Shown piece by piece: positions 49,592 to 58,070 of a DNA stretch of 64,000 nt; position 1 is the stretch's first letter; each line of letters starts with the position of its first letter. The notes below the pieces were generated by a model. The model was not told the origin of the DNA. It ran no database searches and saw only the letters and a list, made by a program, of their open reading frames with translations. The stretch comes from an uncultured Eubacteriales bacterium (GTDB taxonomy: Bacteria > Bacillota > Clostridia > Oscillospirales > Oscillospiraceae). The DNA is taken from positions 62,001-126,000 of the forward strand of contig CASFFN010000002.1 of NCBI GenBank assembly GCA_949293985.1, read 5' to 3'. The position numbers and the translations under genes were made by a program.

Positions 49592-49966
49592 GTGTTTTGG
49601 TGGTTCATCTTTGTCTGTGACCTCCTTACCCCGGCCCTGATGATTGGGGTGGGCCGCTGGATGTGGAAGCATCCCCCCAAGGAAATCAACGCTTTTCTGG
49701 GCTACCGGACGACCTGGTCCATGCTGAACATGGACACCTGGCAATTTGCCCATCACCACTGCGGAAAGCGGTGGTGGATTACGGGATGGATTTTGCTCTT
49801 TCCTACTGTTGCCATTCATATTCCCTTTTACGGCAAAGGGGAGGATACCATCGGGTGGATGTGTATCGGAGTGCTGGCGGTGCAGCTTACGGTTTTGATT
49901 GCCAGCATATTTCCCACGGAACGGGCTTTGAAGAAAACCTTCCGGGAGGACGGAACCCGCAGATAA
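49592..49966 (+). CDS. Second SdpI/YhfL-like membrane protein
   Basis: A 124-residue protein with three membrane helices and the motif 'NAFLGYRTTWSMLNMDTWQFAHHHCGKRWW', which in short is the SdpI C-terminal 'GYRTxxSxxNxxTWxxA' pattern. It contains only the short PF13630-type half. The start is a GTG at 49592. It ends the sdpR-like operon. Confidence 0.87.
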   Translation: MFWWFIFVCDLLTPALMIGVGRWMWKHPPKEINAFLGYRTTWSMLNMDTWQFAHHHCGKRWWITGWILLFPTVAIHIPFYGKGEDTIGWMCIGVLAVQLTVLIASIFPTERALKKTFREDGTRR

Positions 49967-49968
49967 GA

Positions 49969-50008
49969 AAAACCCCAACAGGCGATGCTTCGTCTGTTGG
50001 GGTTTTTG
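49969..50008. terminator. Bidirectional terminator between the sdp-like operon and yfhO
   Basis: Stem AAAACCCCAACAG / CTGTTGGGGTTTT with an 11-nt loop, between convergent genes, with T runs on both strands. Confidence 0.92.
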
Positions 50009-50013
50009 TTGTG

Positions 50014-52797
50014 TCAGGAAGCCTTCCGGGGTTTTTCGTATTTGCCTACCAGCCGCTTGGGCTTGTACAGCAGGAAGTACAGCCCCGCCAGAAGAACGGC
50101 GGCTCCCAGGGAGATTTTCCAGCCCAGGGAGAAGGCGGCGTTGTGATAGGTGAATTGGATTTCGTGGTAGCCTTCCGTCAGCTCCAAAGCTACCATGGCG
50201 TCTCCCACCAGCACAATTTCCGCCGGCTTTCCGTCCACCGTAGCACTCCAGTTCCCGTTCTGGGGGATGGAGGTATACAGCAGCCCGTCCCGGTTGCACT
50301 GAATGAGGCCGGAGATTTTGGTGTTGGAAAACTCCGTCAGCTCCAGAGTGGAGGCTGCCAGAATGCTGTGGGCCTGACGGAACAGAGTTTCGTCCAGAAT
50401 GGCGGCGTTGACCGTCATGCTGCTGTTTTCCCCGGAGGCACAGGTCAGCTCAATGGTAATCACATCCCCGGGCGCTACATCGCTCACCGCCAGCATCTGG
50501 GGCAGACTGTAGGTTTCGGAGTAGAGCCGGGATCCGTTTTTCAGAACCCGGAAGCTGTTGCGTTTGGGCAGGTTCAGGTTGATGCACAGGAAACCTTCCT
50601 TGTCCGCGGTGTAGTTGTAGGAGATGGTTCCGCCGCTGGGAGCGTCATAAGCACAGTAGCCGGTGGAGGAGGCGGAATTGATGGTCACATCCGAGGACTG
50701 GACGGAAAGGTAATCCCCCTGGACAAAGGACCAAACATCCTCTTCGATTCCGGCAGCGGCTTTTATGAGATTGTTCTGGAGAATGAAAGGGCTGTTGGTG
50801 GTGAAAACCACATCCTTCAGCTGGGAATTCGCCAGAAAGCCCAGAGGCAGATAGGCGTTGTTTTCCAGGAGATGGACATTTCCCTTGTAATGCAGGTCGT
50901 CAAAGTACGCATTCTCAATCACATTGCCGTCCCGCTCAATCATATACTGGAGGTTCAGGAAGAGATTTGCCACCGGGGAGCCGTCCTCGAAGCAGTACCG
51001 GTTATAGGTGTCCTTGGCGCCATAGCCCAGAGCCTGCATGAACCGGGTTACCCGCACATTGGCGGAGCTGGTAAAGGTGGAAATACCGTTATAGTTGTTC
51101 AGGGCCCCGTCGTTGAGCGTCTGGGAATGGGTCACCTCCGCCCGATAGAAAAGGGTGTTCTTTTCCCGCTCATGCATGATTTCAATGATGTCGGCGGCGT
51201 CCTCACCGCCTCTGGGATAGGAGTACAGCCCCACATTGGTGAAGGAGAAGGTGGTGCCGAAGTTAATCAGATTGAACACCAGTTCCAGACCGACTACCCC
51301 CAGCAGCAGCCGGGAGCAGGCGCGTCTGCTCAGCACCCAGCGGTTCCGGGGCGCGGCAAAGGCGGCAGGGGCGGTTTCTTCCGACACAGGCTTTCGCCGG
51401 GCGGCATAGTACAGGAGGAAGAAATATATCCCTAAGAAAATCAGATTGTAAGCCACAAAGCTGCAATGGGAGGCAAAGGTGCCGATGTTGATAAAAATAT
51501 TCTTCGCGGAGTCCGCCGGCAGGAAGCTGACCTTGCCGGTGAGAAGCTGGGTAAAGTCGGAGAGCTGGTCGCTGCAAAAAAAGATATTCAGGCTCAAAAT
51601 GCCTGCAATGATTACCTGCCAGGTTTGGAATTTCCGCCGCAGCAGCCAGGCCCGGTAGGCCATCACCAGCAGAACAAAGCTAAACAGGAAGCTGAAGCGG
51701 TAGGGAATCATATTGGGGAAGTGGAAGCCGTGCCAGATGTAGTCCAGCTGGCGGAGAATGAAGCTCAGGCTGAAAAACAGCAGAAGTCCCAGGCTGCACA
51801 GCTTGTCCCGGAGGCGAATCTGAGGACAGGTGAGGAACACCATGGCAAGCAAGGTGGTAATCACACCGCAGTACAGGTTGGGCAGACCCTCCTTGAAGGT
51901 GGGGGTGATACCGCCGTTCATGTTTCCCGCCACCTGGCGCATAGCGTCCAGCAGTCCCAGCCAGGTGTTTTTGCTGGCAATGTTCAGCTTGAGCCCCTTG
52001 GGGAACTGGTTCACGGCAGATTGGGTGGTTTGCAGGGCAGCCAGGGCAGGCAGCTCCAGAATGGCGGTCATGGCGATGGCGATGGCGGAAAACAGAGCCA
52101 TCCACAGAAGGTCCGTGAAGAACCGCTTCACACCCTGCCAGCAGCAGATTTCATAGCAGACAAAGCAGAGGAATACAAAAATGCAGGTGAAAAAGCCCAC
52201 ATAATAGTTGGAGAACACCGACAAAAACAGAGTCAGGGTGTAAAGAAGGAATTTTCGATTGCGAAGCAGGCTGATTTCTCCCAGAATCACCAGCGGCAGC
52301 AGGGCGAAGGTGTCCAGCCACATGAGATTCCACTGATATCCCAGGGCCCAGGCACACAGGGCGTAAAGGGCGCCAAAGATGCTGATGGAAAGATCATCCT
52401 TGTGGAAGAGCTTTTTCAGGAAGATTGCGAAAAACATTCCTGCCAGTCCCAGTCGAAGGGGCAGAAGCAAAGAGAAAAGGGGCAGAAGCCAGCTTTCCGG
52501 TACCAGTACGGTGAGAAGATTCAAAGGCGAAGCCAGATAGTAGGAGATGAGGCCCAGGTAGTCCATGCCCATACCCACATTCCAGCTGTAAAGCAGACTG
52601 TCCCCGGAGAGCAGGGCTCTGCGGTAGGCCACAAAGAAGGGGTAGTACTGGTGGTACATATCGGAGTAGAGCATACTCAGGCCCCCGAAAGGCGAGCATC
52701 CGGCAATGAGCATCAGGCAGAGCATTCCCACGCAGGGAATGGCAAAGGCCAGTGCGGTATAGTTCCATTTGATTTTTTTCAGCTGCGGTAGTTTCAT
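50014..52797 (-). CDS. YfhO family membrane glycosyltransferase-like protein
   Basis: A 927-residue protein with at least 12 membrane helices in the first about 500 residues, an outside soluble domain of about 370 residues, and one C-terminal helix followed by a basic tail. 'YSDMYHQYYPFFVAYRRALLSGDSLLYSWNVGMG', best read as the 'SDxxxQYxPF' motif, is typical of YfhO. The fold is GT-C-like; in Bacillus and Listeria YfhO family members glycosylate lipoteichoic or wall polymers. The polymer here is unknown. Confidence 0.88.
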   Translation of the reverse strand: MKLPQLKKIKWNYTALAFAIPCVGMLCLMLIAGCSPFGGLSMLYSDMYHQYYPFFVAYRRALLSGDSLLYSWNVGMGMDYLGLISYYLASPLNLLTVLVPESWLLPLFSLLLPLRLGLAGMFFAIFLKKLFHKDDLSISIFGALYALCAWALGYQWNLMWLDTFALLPLVILGEISLLRNRKFLLYTLTLFLSVFSNYYVGFFTCIFVFLCFVCYEICCWQGVKRFFTDLLWMALFSAIAIAMTAILELPALAALQTTQSAVNQFPKGLKLNIASKNTWLGLLDAMRQVAGNMNGGITPTFKEGLPNLYCGVITTLLAMVFLTCPQIRLRDKLCSLGLLLFFSLSFILRQLDYIWHGFHFPNMIPYRFSFLFSFVLLVMAYRAWLLRRKFQTWQVIIAGILSLNIFFCSDQLSDFTQLLTGKVSFLPADSAKNIFINIGTFASHCSFVAYNLIFLGIYFFLLYYAARRKPVSEETAPAAFAAPRNRWVLSRRACSRLLLGVVGLELVFNLINFGTTFSFTNVGLYSYPRGGEDAADIIEIMHEREKNTLFYRAEVTHSQTLNDGALNNYNGISTFTSSANVRVTRFMQALGYGAKDTYNRYCFEDGSPVANLFLNLQYMIERDGNVIENAYFDDLHYKGNVHLLENNAYLPLGFLANSQLKDVVFTTNSPFILQNNLIKAAAGIEEDVWSFVQGDYLSVQSSDVTINSASSTGYCAYDAPSGGTISYNYTADKEGFLCINLNLPKRNSFRVLKNGSRLYSETYSLPQMLAVSDVAPGDVITIELTCASGENSSMTVNAAILDETLFRQAHSILAASTLELTEFSNTKISGLIQCNRDGLLYTSIPQNGNWSATVDGKPAEIVLVGDAMVALELTEGYHEIQFTYHNAAFSLGWKISLGAAVLLAGLYFLLYKPKRLVGKYEKPRKAS

Positions 52798-52827
52798 GGT
52801 GCGCCCCCTGAGATAGATTCGTCTATC

Positions 52828-52856
52828 AGTTTACCATATCCCGACGTCGGGGTAAA
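52828..52856 (-). promoter_or_regulatory. yfhO promoter
   Basis: On the minus strand TTTACC (52851-52856), 17-bp spacer, TAAACT (52828-52833). A small dyad ATAGA-TTCG-TCTAT (52813-52826) follows it. Confidence 0.65.
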
Positions 52857-52895
52857 GGGGAAAAGGGAAAAACTTATCCAAAAGACAGGAAAAAT

Positions 52896-52921
52896 CCCTG
52901 CCGCCAGGATTGGCGGCAGGG
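52896..52921 (-). terminator. Terminator of the PH-domain gene
   Basis: Perfect stem CCCTGCCGCC-N6-GGCGGCAGGG; on the minus strand it is followed by ATTTTTCC. Confidence 0.9.
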
Positions 52922-52926
52922 GTGTC

Positions 52927-53328
52927 TTATTCCATATCATCCTCATGCCATTGGGCATCCGATTCCTCAGGGAGATCCTCCGGGGTGTCGGTCATAATCT
53001 CGCCCAGCCGGATACGCCGCTGGATTTTTACCTTCTCCACCTGCTGGTGAAGCAGCTCCTTTACATCCATAGGGTTCTTCACATTTTTCAGAAGCAGAGT
53101 GGGAGCGGTTTTGTCGGAGGATACCACCGTGATGGAGCCTACCCCGAACATCCGCTGCCAGAGGCTGCGGGAGGTGGAGATGTCCCGAATCCGGTACAAA
53201 AGAATCTCCTCATCCTTGATGCTGAAAAAGCCTACGGACAAAAACAGCCGGTCTTCCGACAGGGCATACCGGGTAAAGCTGAGAGGCAGTCCCAGATGAC
53301 GCTTCCGGTCTTTCCAGATATATTCCAT
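52927..53328 (-). CDS. Bacterial PH-domain protein
   Basis: A 133-residue protein with a bPH_2/DUF304-type domain (residues 10-95: 'YALSEDRLFLSVGFFSIKDEEILLYRIRDI', best seen as the 'LxYRIxDI' element, and 'GSITVVSSDKTAPTLLLKNV') and an acidic tail. It has no membrane helices, unlike many DUF304 proteins. Function unknown. It has the ribosome site AAAGGAGGG. Confidence 0.83.
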   Translation of the reverse strand: MEYIWKDRKRHLGLPLSFTRYALSEDRLFLSVGFFSIKDEEILLYRIRDISTSRSLWQRMFGVGSITVVSSDKTAPTLLLKNVKNPMDVKELLHQQVEKVKIQRRIRLGEIMTDTPEDLPEESDAQWHEDDME

Positions 53329-53351
53329 ACAAAGCCCTCCTTTTTTCTATA

Positions 53352-53380
53352 ATAGTAGCCTTTTTGGCGGGCTTTGTCAA
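53352..53380 (-). promoter_or_regulatory. Promoter of the PH-domain gene
   Basis: On the minus strand TTGACA (53375-53380), 17-bp spacer, TACTAT (53352-53357). Confidence 0.75.
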
Positions 53381-53388
53381 TACGAACC

Positions 53389-54852
53389 TCAGAGAATCAG
53401 GCAAATAAGACCGTTGGCTCCTTCGTTTACAATCCGGTTCAGGCTGCCCCGGAACTTGCTGCGCACATCCTCCGGGGTGCGCAGCAGCTTGGCGGTCAGC
53501 CCCTCCTGCACCAGGGCGTAGACGGACTTGCCGAAGATATTGCTCTGCCACAGCTTTTCGGGGGATTCTCCCGACAGGTAGGCAATCAAATCCTTGGACT
53601 GCTTTTCGTCTCCCACCATGGGGCTGATTTCCGTGTCCACATCCACCCGAATCATATGGATGGAAGGAGCGGCGGCCTTCAGCCGGATGCCATAGGCGTT
53701 GCCCTTGCGCAGTACCTCCGGGGCTTGCAGGCTCATTTCCTCGGCGGTGGGCATGACGACTCCATAGCCGGTGGCCTTTACGCTGGAAAGAGCGTCGGCA
53801 ATCTTGTCATACTCCTGCTTGGCTGCGCAAAGCTTCGCCAGCTGCTCCATGAGCTGGGCGTCGTTTTCAATCTCTATCCCGGTCTGCTCGCTGAGAATCT
53901 CATAGAACAGTGCCTCCGGGAAGGTAAGGGTGCAGCAGACGGTGCCTGTGCCCAAATCCACGCTGTTGACAGAGGCCCCCACCACCTGTTCCAGCTGGCT
54001 CAGCTGGGAAAGGGCGGACTCTGCCTGAGACAGGGCGTGAATCCCGGCGGTCTGCTCCCGCAGGGCCTGATACAGCGCGGATTTTACCGGGTGCTGGGCA
54101 TCCAGCGCCCCAATCCACCGGGGCATATAGATGTTCAGCTGCTGCATGGGGAAGGCATAGAGCAAATCCTGCAAAATCTGGCAGATGTCCTGCACTTCCA
54201 TAGCCTGGCAGTCTGCAATCATTACCGGCACGCCGTAGGTGCTGCGGATATACTGGGCGGCTTCCTGGGCAGGGGCGGCCTCCGGCTGGGGGGTGTTGAG
54301 AATTACCACAAAGGGTTTCCCGGTGGCCTGCATATCCCGGATGGCCCGGCCCTCGGCTTCCACATAATCTTGTCTGGGGATGTCCGTGACGGTGCCGTCG
54401 GTGGTGACTACAAGGCCGATGGAGCAGTGTTCTTCCATAACCTTTTTGGTGCCCAGCTCGGCGGCCTGAGTCATGGGGATTTCGTAGTCAAACCAGGGGG
54501 TGGTGACCATCCGGGGAACCCCATCCTCCAAGGCGCCCATGGCCCCTTCCACCATGTAACCCACGGAGTCAATCATCCGAATCCGCAGTTTGGCGGTGCC
54601 GTCCGGGGAGATTTCCACCGCGTTTTCCGGGACGAATTTGGGCTCGCTGGTCATTATGGTTTTGCCGGAGCCGCTTTGGGGCAGCTCATCCCGGGCCCGT
54701 TCCGCCTGGTAGGGATCGTCGATGTTGGGAATTACCAGCTGCTCCATAATGCGCTTGATGAGGGTGGATTTTCCGGTACGCACCGGGCCTACCACGCCAA
54801 TGTAGATATTGCCTCCGGTTCTGGCGGCAATATCGGAGTAGATGTTTTTCAT
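53389..54852 (-). CDS. spoIVA: Stage IV sporulation protein A (spore coat ATPase)
   Basis: A 487-residue protein, near the 492 of B. subtilis. Walker A is 'GPVRTGKST' close to the N-terminus and 'MIDSVGYMVEGAMGALE' is a strongly conserved switch segment. SpoIVA polymerises on the outer forespore membrane using ATP and forms the base of the spore coat. The C-terminal assembly tail is 'FRGSLNRIVNEGANGLICLIL'. ATG 54852 has the site AAGGAGG. A SigE-like promoter lies about 50 nt upstream, with a leader hairpin GGCAGGA/TCCTGCC at 54871-54891. Confidence 0.97.
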   Translation of the reverse strand: MKNIYSDIAARTGGNIYIGVVGPVRTGKSTLIKRIMEQLVIPNIDDPYQAERARDELPQSGSGKTIMTSEPKFVPENAVEISPDGTAKLRIRMIDSVGYMVEGAMGALEDGVPRMVTTPWFDYEIPMTQAAELGTKKVMEEHCSIGLVVTTDGTVTDIPRQDYVEAEGRAIRDMQATGKPFVVILNTPQPEAAPAQEAAQYIRSTYGVPVMIADCQAMEVQDICQILQDLLYAFPMQQLNIYMPRWIGALDAQHPVKSALYQALREQTAGIHALSQAESALSQLSQLEQVVGASVNSVDLGTGTVCCTLTFPEALFYEILSEQTGIEIENDAQLMEQLAKLCAAKQEYDKIADALSSVKATGYGVVMPTAEEMSLQAPEVLRKGNAYGIRLKAAAPSIHMIRVDVDTEISPMVGDEKQSKDLIAYLSGESPEKLWQSNIFGKSVYALVQEGLTAKLLRTPEDVRSKFRGSLNRIVNEGANGLICLIL

Positions 54853-54903
54853 AGCCAGCCTCCTTGTTCCGGCAGGAGGCCTGCTCCTGCCACGGTTTAC
54901 CAA

Positions 54904-54932
54904 AGAGTATGTCCCCGGAGGGAAAAATAGAA
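54904..54932 (-). promoter_or_regulatory. Candidate SigE promoter of spoIVA
   Basis: On the minus strand TTCTATT (54926-54932), 14-bp spacer, CATACTCT (54904-54911), compared with the B. subtilis SigE consensus KMATATT-N14-CATACAnT. SpoIVA is a known SigE-regulon gene, which supports the match. Confidence 0.6.
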
Positions 54933-54993
54933 CCGCAGCGGCAATCGGCTGGGAAAGTCAGAAAAAAGTCCCGGATTTTTTGTAAAATAATGT

Positions 54994-55022
54994 TTGACAA
55001 AACAGGTAAAAGCCTATATAAT
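54994..55022 (+). promoter_or_regulatory. Promoter of the yceD-rpmF operon
   Basis: Consensus TTGACA (54994-54999), 17-bp spacer, consensus TATAAT (55017-55022). Confidence 0.92.
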
Positions 55023-55053
55023 ATCTAAGCACGAATGCAAGGAGGGGGATACT

Positions 55054-55554
55054 ATGCGACTTGGGCTTGCTCAGATAATGGACAGACCCGGTGCGGCGGT
55101 ACCTTTTTCCTGCTCCGTGGATCTGAGTGATCTTCAGTATGGTGCCAGCCACCCGGTAACAGAGCCGGTGGAGGCTTCCGGTACGGTGCGCAATACGGCA
55201 GGGGTGCTGGTGATGTCCGGCTCCGTCAAGACCTGTCTGCATGGCGTGTGCGACCGGTGTGCCGCAGAATTTTCCCGCGAGGTGGAATATCCCATCCAAG
55301 CGGTACTGGTGGAGGAGCTGGCCAACGAGGAGAACGAGGACGAGTGGGTATTCCCTCTGGAGGGTGAAAGCGCAGATCTTCAGGACATTGTTCGCACGGT
55401 GTTTGTGCTGAACATGGAGTCCAAGCTGCTGTGCAAACCGGATTGTAAGGGTCTGTGCTGCCGGTGCGGCAAGAACCTGAACGACGGCCCCTGCAGCTGC
55501 CAGAAGGAGCCGGATCCCCGTTTCGCTGCTTTACGGCAGCTTCTTAACAAGTAA
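55054..55554 (+). CDS. yceD: YceD/DUF177 family protein
   Basis: A 166-residue protein with a C-x2-C ('CDRCAAEF') and a Cys-rich C-terminus ('LCKPDCKGLCCRCGKNLNDG'). YceD/DUF177 genes are almost always placed directly before rpmF, as here, and are linked to 23S rRNA processing in plants and E. coli. ATG 55054 has the site AGGAGGGG; the -35 element overlaps any longer reading frame. Confidence 0.92.
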   Translation: MRLGLAQIMDRPGAAVPFSCSVDLSDLQYGASHPVTEPVEASGTVRNTAGVLVMSGSVKTCLHGVCDRCAAEFSREVEYPIQAVLVEELANEENEDEWVFPLEGESADLQDIVRTVFVLNMESKLLCKPDCKGLCCRCGKNLNDGPCSCQKEPDPRFAALRQLLNK

Positions 55555-55600
55555 TTCCAAATGATGCTGTTAAAGCAGTTTGACCAAGGAGGTGTCATCC

Positions 55601-55786
55601 ATGGCTGTTCCCAAGTGTAAAGTGTCCAGCGCCCGCCGCGATAAGCGCCGTGGCTCCAACTGGAAGCTGTCCGCACCCAGCGTGGCAGTTTGCCCCAAGT
55701 GCGGTGAGCCCGTCATGCCTCACAGAGCTTGCAAGGCTTGCGGCTCCTACAATGGCCGTCAGGTTCTGGCTGCCAAGGCTGACTAA
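55601..55786 (+). CDS. rpmF: 50S ribosomal protein L32
   Basis: A 61-residue protein starting 'MAVPKCKVSSARRDKRRG' with a zinc site of two Cys pairs ('CPKCGEPVMPHRACKACG'). It is a small 50S protein near the peptide exit region. It is co-transcribed with yceD and followed by a terminator. Confidence 0.97.
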   Translation: MAVPKCKVSSARRDKRRGSNWKLSAPSVAVCPKCGEPVMPHRACKACGSYNGRQVLAAKAD

Positions 55787-55808
55787 GTCAGGAAAAGAGC
55801 GAAGGCTA

Positions 55809-55838
55809 AGAGGAAGGCGTTCCGCCTTCCTCTTTTTC
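55809..55838 (+). terminator. rpmF terminator
   Basis: Stem AGAGGAAGGCG-TTC-CGCCTTCCTCT followed by TTTT. Confidence 0.93.
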
Positions 55839-55850
55839 CTTTATGGGGGG

Positions 55851-56012
55851 GGAAAACTCTGAATCCATCGTCTGCGGCTGGAAAGCGGATCTTTTCCGCC
55901 ATCCATGCAGAATGGAAAACAGGAAATACACAAAGTATTCCTCTGTTTTCCATTCTTTTGTCTGACGAAAAATCTCTCGCTTCCAGCTCTTGCCGATGGA
56001 TTCAGAGCTTCC
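55851..56012 (+). mobile_element. MITE-like repeat, copy C (complete)
   Basis: A 162-bp element with 19-20 bp inverted ends: GGAAAACTCTGAATCCATCG (55851-55870) and CGATGGATTCAGAGCTTCC (55994-56012). The inside has a stem GGAAAACAGGAAATAC / GTATTCCTCTGTTTTCC (about 55914-55952) and GCGGATCTTTTCCGC. It shares 'CATCCATGCAGAATG' and flanking sequence with copy A. No coding capacity. It fills the rpmF-der gap. Confidence 0.8.
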
Positions 56013-56049
56013 TTAGTATGTAAAACTTGTGTGAACCGAAGTTTTTCGG

Positions 56050-56078
56050 TTGCGTTCCCTATGGGATTATGTCATAAT
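56050..56078 (+). promoter_or_regulatory. Promoter of der-plsY-gpsA
   Basis: TTGCGT (56050-56055), 17-bp spacer, CATAAT (56073-56078). Confidence 0.7.
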
Positions 56079-56111
56079 AGGTGTGTGTTTTTGCGAAAGG
56101 AGTGATTTCCC

Positions 56112-57443
56112 ATGGCAAAGCCTTTGGTGGCGATTGTGGGACGGCCCAATGTGGGCAAGTCCATGCTTTTCAATAAGCTGACCGGGCACAGAACCTCCAT
56201 TGTCCAGGATACCCCCGGCGTGACCCGGGACCGGATTTACGGAGACTGCGAATGGTGCGGAAAACTGTTTTCCCTGGTGGATACCGGCGGTATCGAGCCA
56301 AACACGGAGAACGATATGCTGAAGTTTATGCGCCGTCAGGCAGAGATTGGCATTGAACTGGCGGACTGTATCGTTATGGTGGTGGATGTGCAGACCGGCG
56401 TGACGGCGGCGGATGTGGATGTGGCGACTATGCTCCGCAAATCCGGCAAGCCTGTGGCCCTGGCGGTGAACAAGTGCGATTCCGTGGGCCCCACCAACCC
56501 GGAGGTATATGAATTCTACGGCCTGGGCATCGGAGACCTGTTTGAGGTATCCGCCATCCACGGCCATGGCACCGGCGACTTGCTGGACTGGTGTCTGGAG
56601 CAGTTCCCGGAGGACGCCTGGGAGGAGGAGACCGACGAGGTCATCAAGGTGGCCATCGTGGGCAAGCCCAATGTGGGCAAGTCCAGCCTCCTGAACCGGA
56701 TTCTGGGGGAGGAGCGGGTCATCGTATCCAATGTGGCGGGCACCACCCGGGACGCTATCGACAGCCCCTTTGAAAACGAAACCGGCAAATACTGCTTCAT
56801 CGATACGGCGGGTATGCGCCGGAAGAGCCGGGTAGACGACATTATTGAAAAATACTCCAATATGCGTACCATCAGCGCCATTGACCGGGCGGATGTGTGC
56901 CTGATTCTCATTGATGCCAACGAGGGCGTCACGGAGCAGGATACCAAGATTGCCGGGCTTGTCCATGAGGCGGGCAAGGCCGCCGTGATTGTGGTGAACA
57001 AGTGGGATGCGGTGGAGGACAAGCAGACCAATACCATGCGGGACAAGGAAATCGGTGTGCGCCAGGGCCTGAGCTATATGACCTATGCCCCGGTCGTGTT
57101 CCTGTCCGCCCTTACCGGCGCCCGGGTGGATAAGCTGTTCCAGGTGATTCAGGATGTACACAAGCAGAATACCAGCCGGATTACCACTGGTGCCCTGAAC
57201 AGCGTCCTGGCGGATGCCACCGCCCGGGTGCAGCCCCCCTCCGACAAGGGCCGCCGGCTGAAGATTTACTATATGACCCAGGCGGGCACCAAGCCCCCCC
57301 ATTTCGTGATTTTCTGCAACGATGCCCGGCTGTTCCATTTCTCTTACCAGCGGTATCTGGAAAATCAGATCCGGGAGGTTTTCGGACTGCAGGGAACCCC
57401 TGTGCGGATTACCATCCGTCAGAAGGGCGATAAGGAGGAGTAA
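56112..57443 (+). CDS. der: Ribosome biogenesis GTPase Der (EngA)
   Basis: A 443-residue double GTPase. The first G domain has 'GRPNVGKS', 'DTGG' and 'NKCD'; the second has 'GKPNVGKS', 'DTAGMRRKSR' and 'NKWD'; a KH-like domain ends the protein ('GTPVRITIRQKG'). It is essential for 50S subunit maturation. It is followed 3 nt later by plsY. Confidence 0.97.
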   Translation: MAKPLVAIVGRPNVGKSMLFNKLTGHRTSIVQDTPGVTRDRIYGDCEWCGKLFSLVDTGGIEPNTENDMLKFMRRQAEIGIELADCIVMVVDVQTGVTAADVDVATMLRKSGKPVALAVNKCDSVGPTNPEVYEFYGLGIGDLFEVSAIHGHGTGDLLDWCLEQFPEDAWEEETDEVIKVAIVGKPNVGKSSLLNRILGEERVIVSNVAGTTRDAIDSPFENETGKYCFIDTAGMRRKSRVDDIIEKYSNMRTISAIDRADVCLILIDANEGVTEQDTKIAGLVHEAGKAAVIVVNKWDAVEDKQTNTMRDKEIGVRQGLSYMTYAPVVFLSALTGARVDKLFQVIQDVHKQNTSRITTGALNSVLADATARVQPPSDKGRRLKIYYMTQAGTKPPHFVIFCNDARLFHFSYQRYLENQIREVFGLQGTPVRITIRQKGDKEE

Positions 57444-57446
57444 ACC

Positions 57447-58070
57447 ATGTGGCTGGCTGTGGTAGTGATCGTTCTCACCGGGTATCTTCTGGGGAACCTG
57501 AACGGCTCGGTGATGATCTCCATGATGCAGAAAGATGACGTGCGGAACCACGGAAGCGGCAACGGAGGTCTTACCAACTTTGTGCGGAACTTCGGTTACG
57601 GCAAGGCCCTGGGGGTGATTGCCGTGGATTTGGGCAAGGCGGTGCTGGCCTGCCTGGTAGGCCGTCTGATTCTGGAAAATGCCGGTTACGGCGTGGAAGG
57701 CGCCATGCTGGGAGGCGTTGCCGTCAGCCTGGGACACGATTTTCCTGTCCTGTTCGGCTTCCGGGGCGGTAAGGGTATCCTTTCCGGCCTGGGCATTGCG
57801 GCGGCGGTGGATTACCGCTGCGCCCTGCTGATTATTGCGGTGTTTGTTCTGACGGTAGCGCTGACCCGGTATGTCTCCCTGGGCTCCATTCTGGCGGCGG
57901 CATCTCTTGGCATTTTCTTCGGCGTTATGTACCTGGACCATCCCTGGGTGATGGCCGGAGGCATTTTTATGGCGGTGCTGGCGATTTTCATGCACCGGGG
58001 CAATATAAAGAGGCTCCTTTCCGGCACAGAGCGGAAGCAGAGCTTCTCCCGTAAGGAGAAAAAAGCATGA
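57447..58070 (+). CDS. plsY: Acyl-phosphate:glycerol-3-phosphate acyltransferase PlsY
   Basis: A 207-residue membrane enzyme with the three PlsY motifs: 'HGSGNGGLTNFVRN', 'GHDFPVLFGFRGGKG' and 'FMHRGNIKRLLSG'. It moves an acyl group from acyl phosphate to glycerol 3-phosphate, the first step of phospholipid synthesis. The first motif has GGLTN where many have GATN. It overlaps gpsA by 4 bp. Confidence 0.95.
   Translation: MWLAVVVIVLTGYLLGNLNGSVMISMMQKDDVRNHGSGNGGLTNFVRNFGYGKALGVIAVDLGKAVLACLVGRLILENAGYGVEGAMLGGVAVSLGHDFPVLFGFRGGKGILSGLGIAAAVDYRCALLIIAVFVLTVALTRYVSLGSILAAASLGIFFGVMYLDHPWVMAGGIFMAVLAIFMHRGNIKRLLSGTERKQSFSRKEKKA

Noticed and set aside
56067..57995. A 642-codon open frame on the minus strand
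   Set aside because: It is antisense to der and plsY, with His/Gly/Gln-rich composition typical of shadow frames and no start signal.
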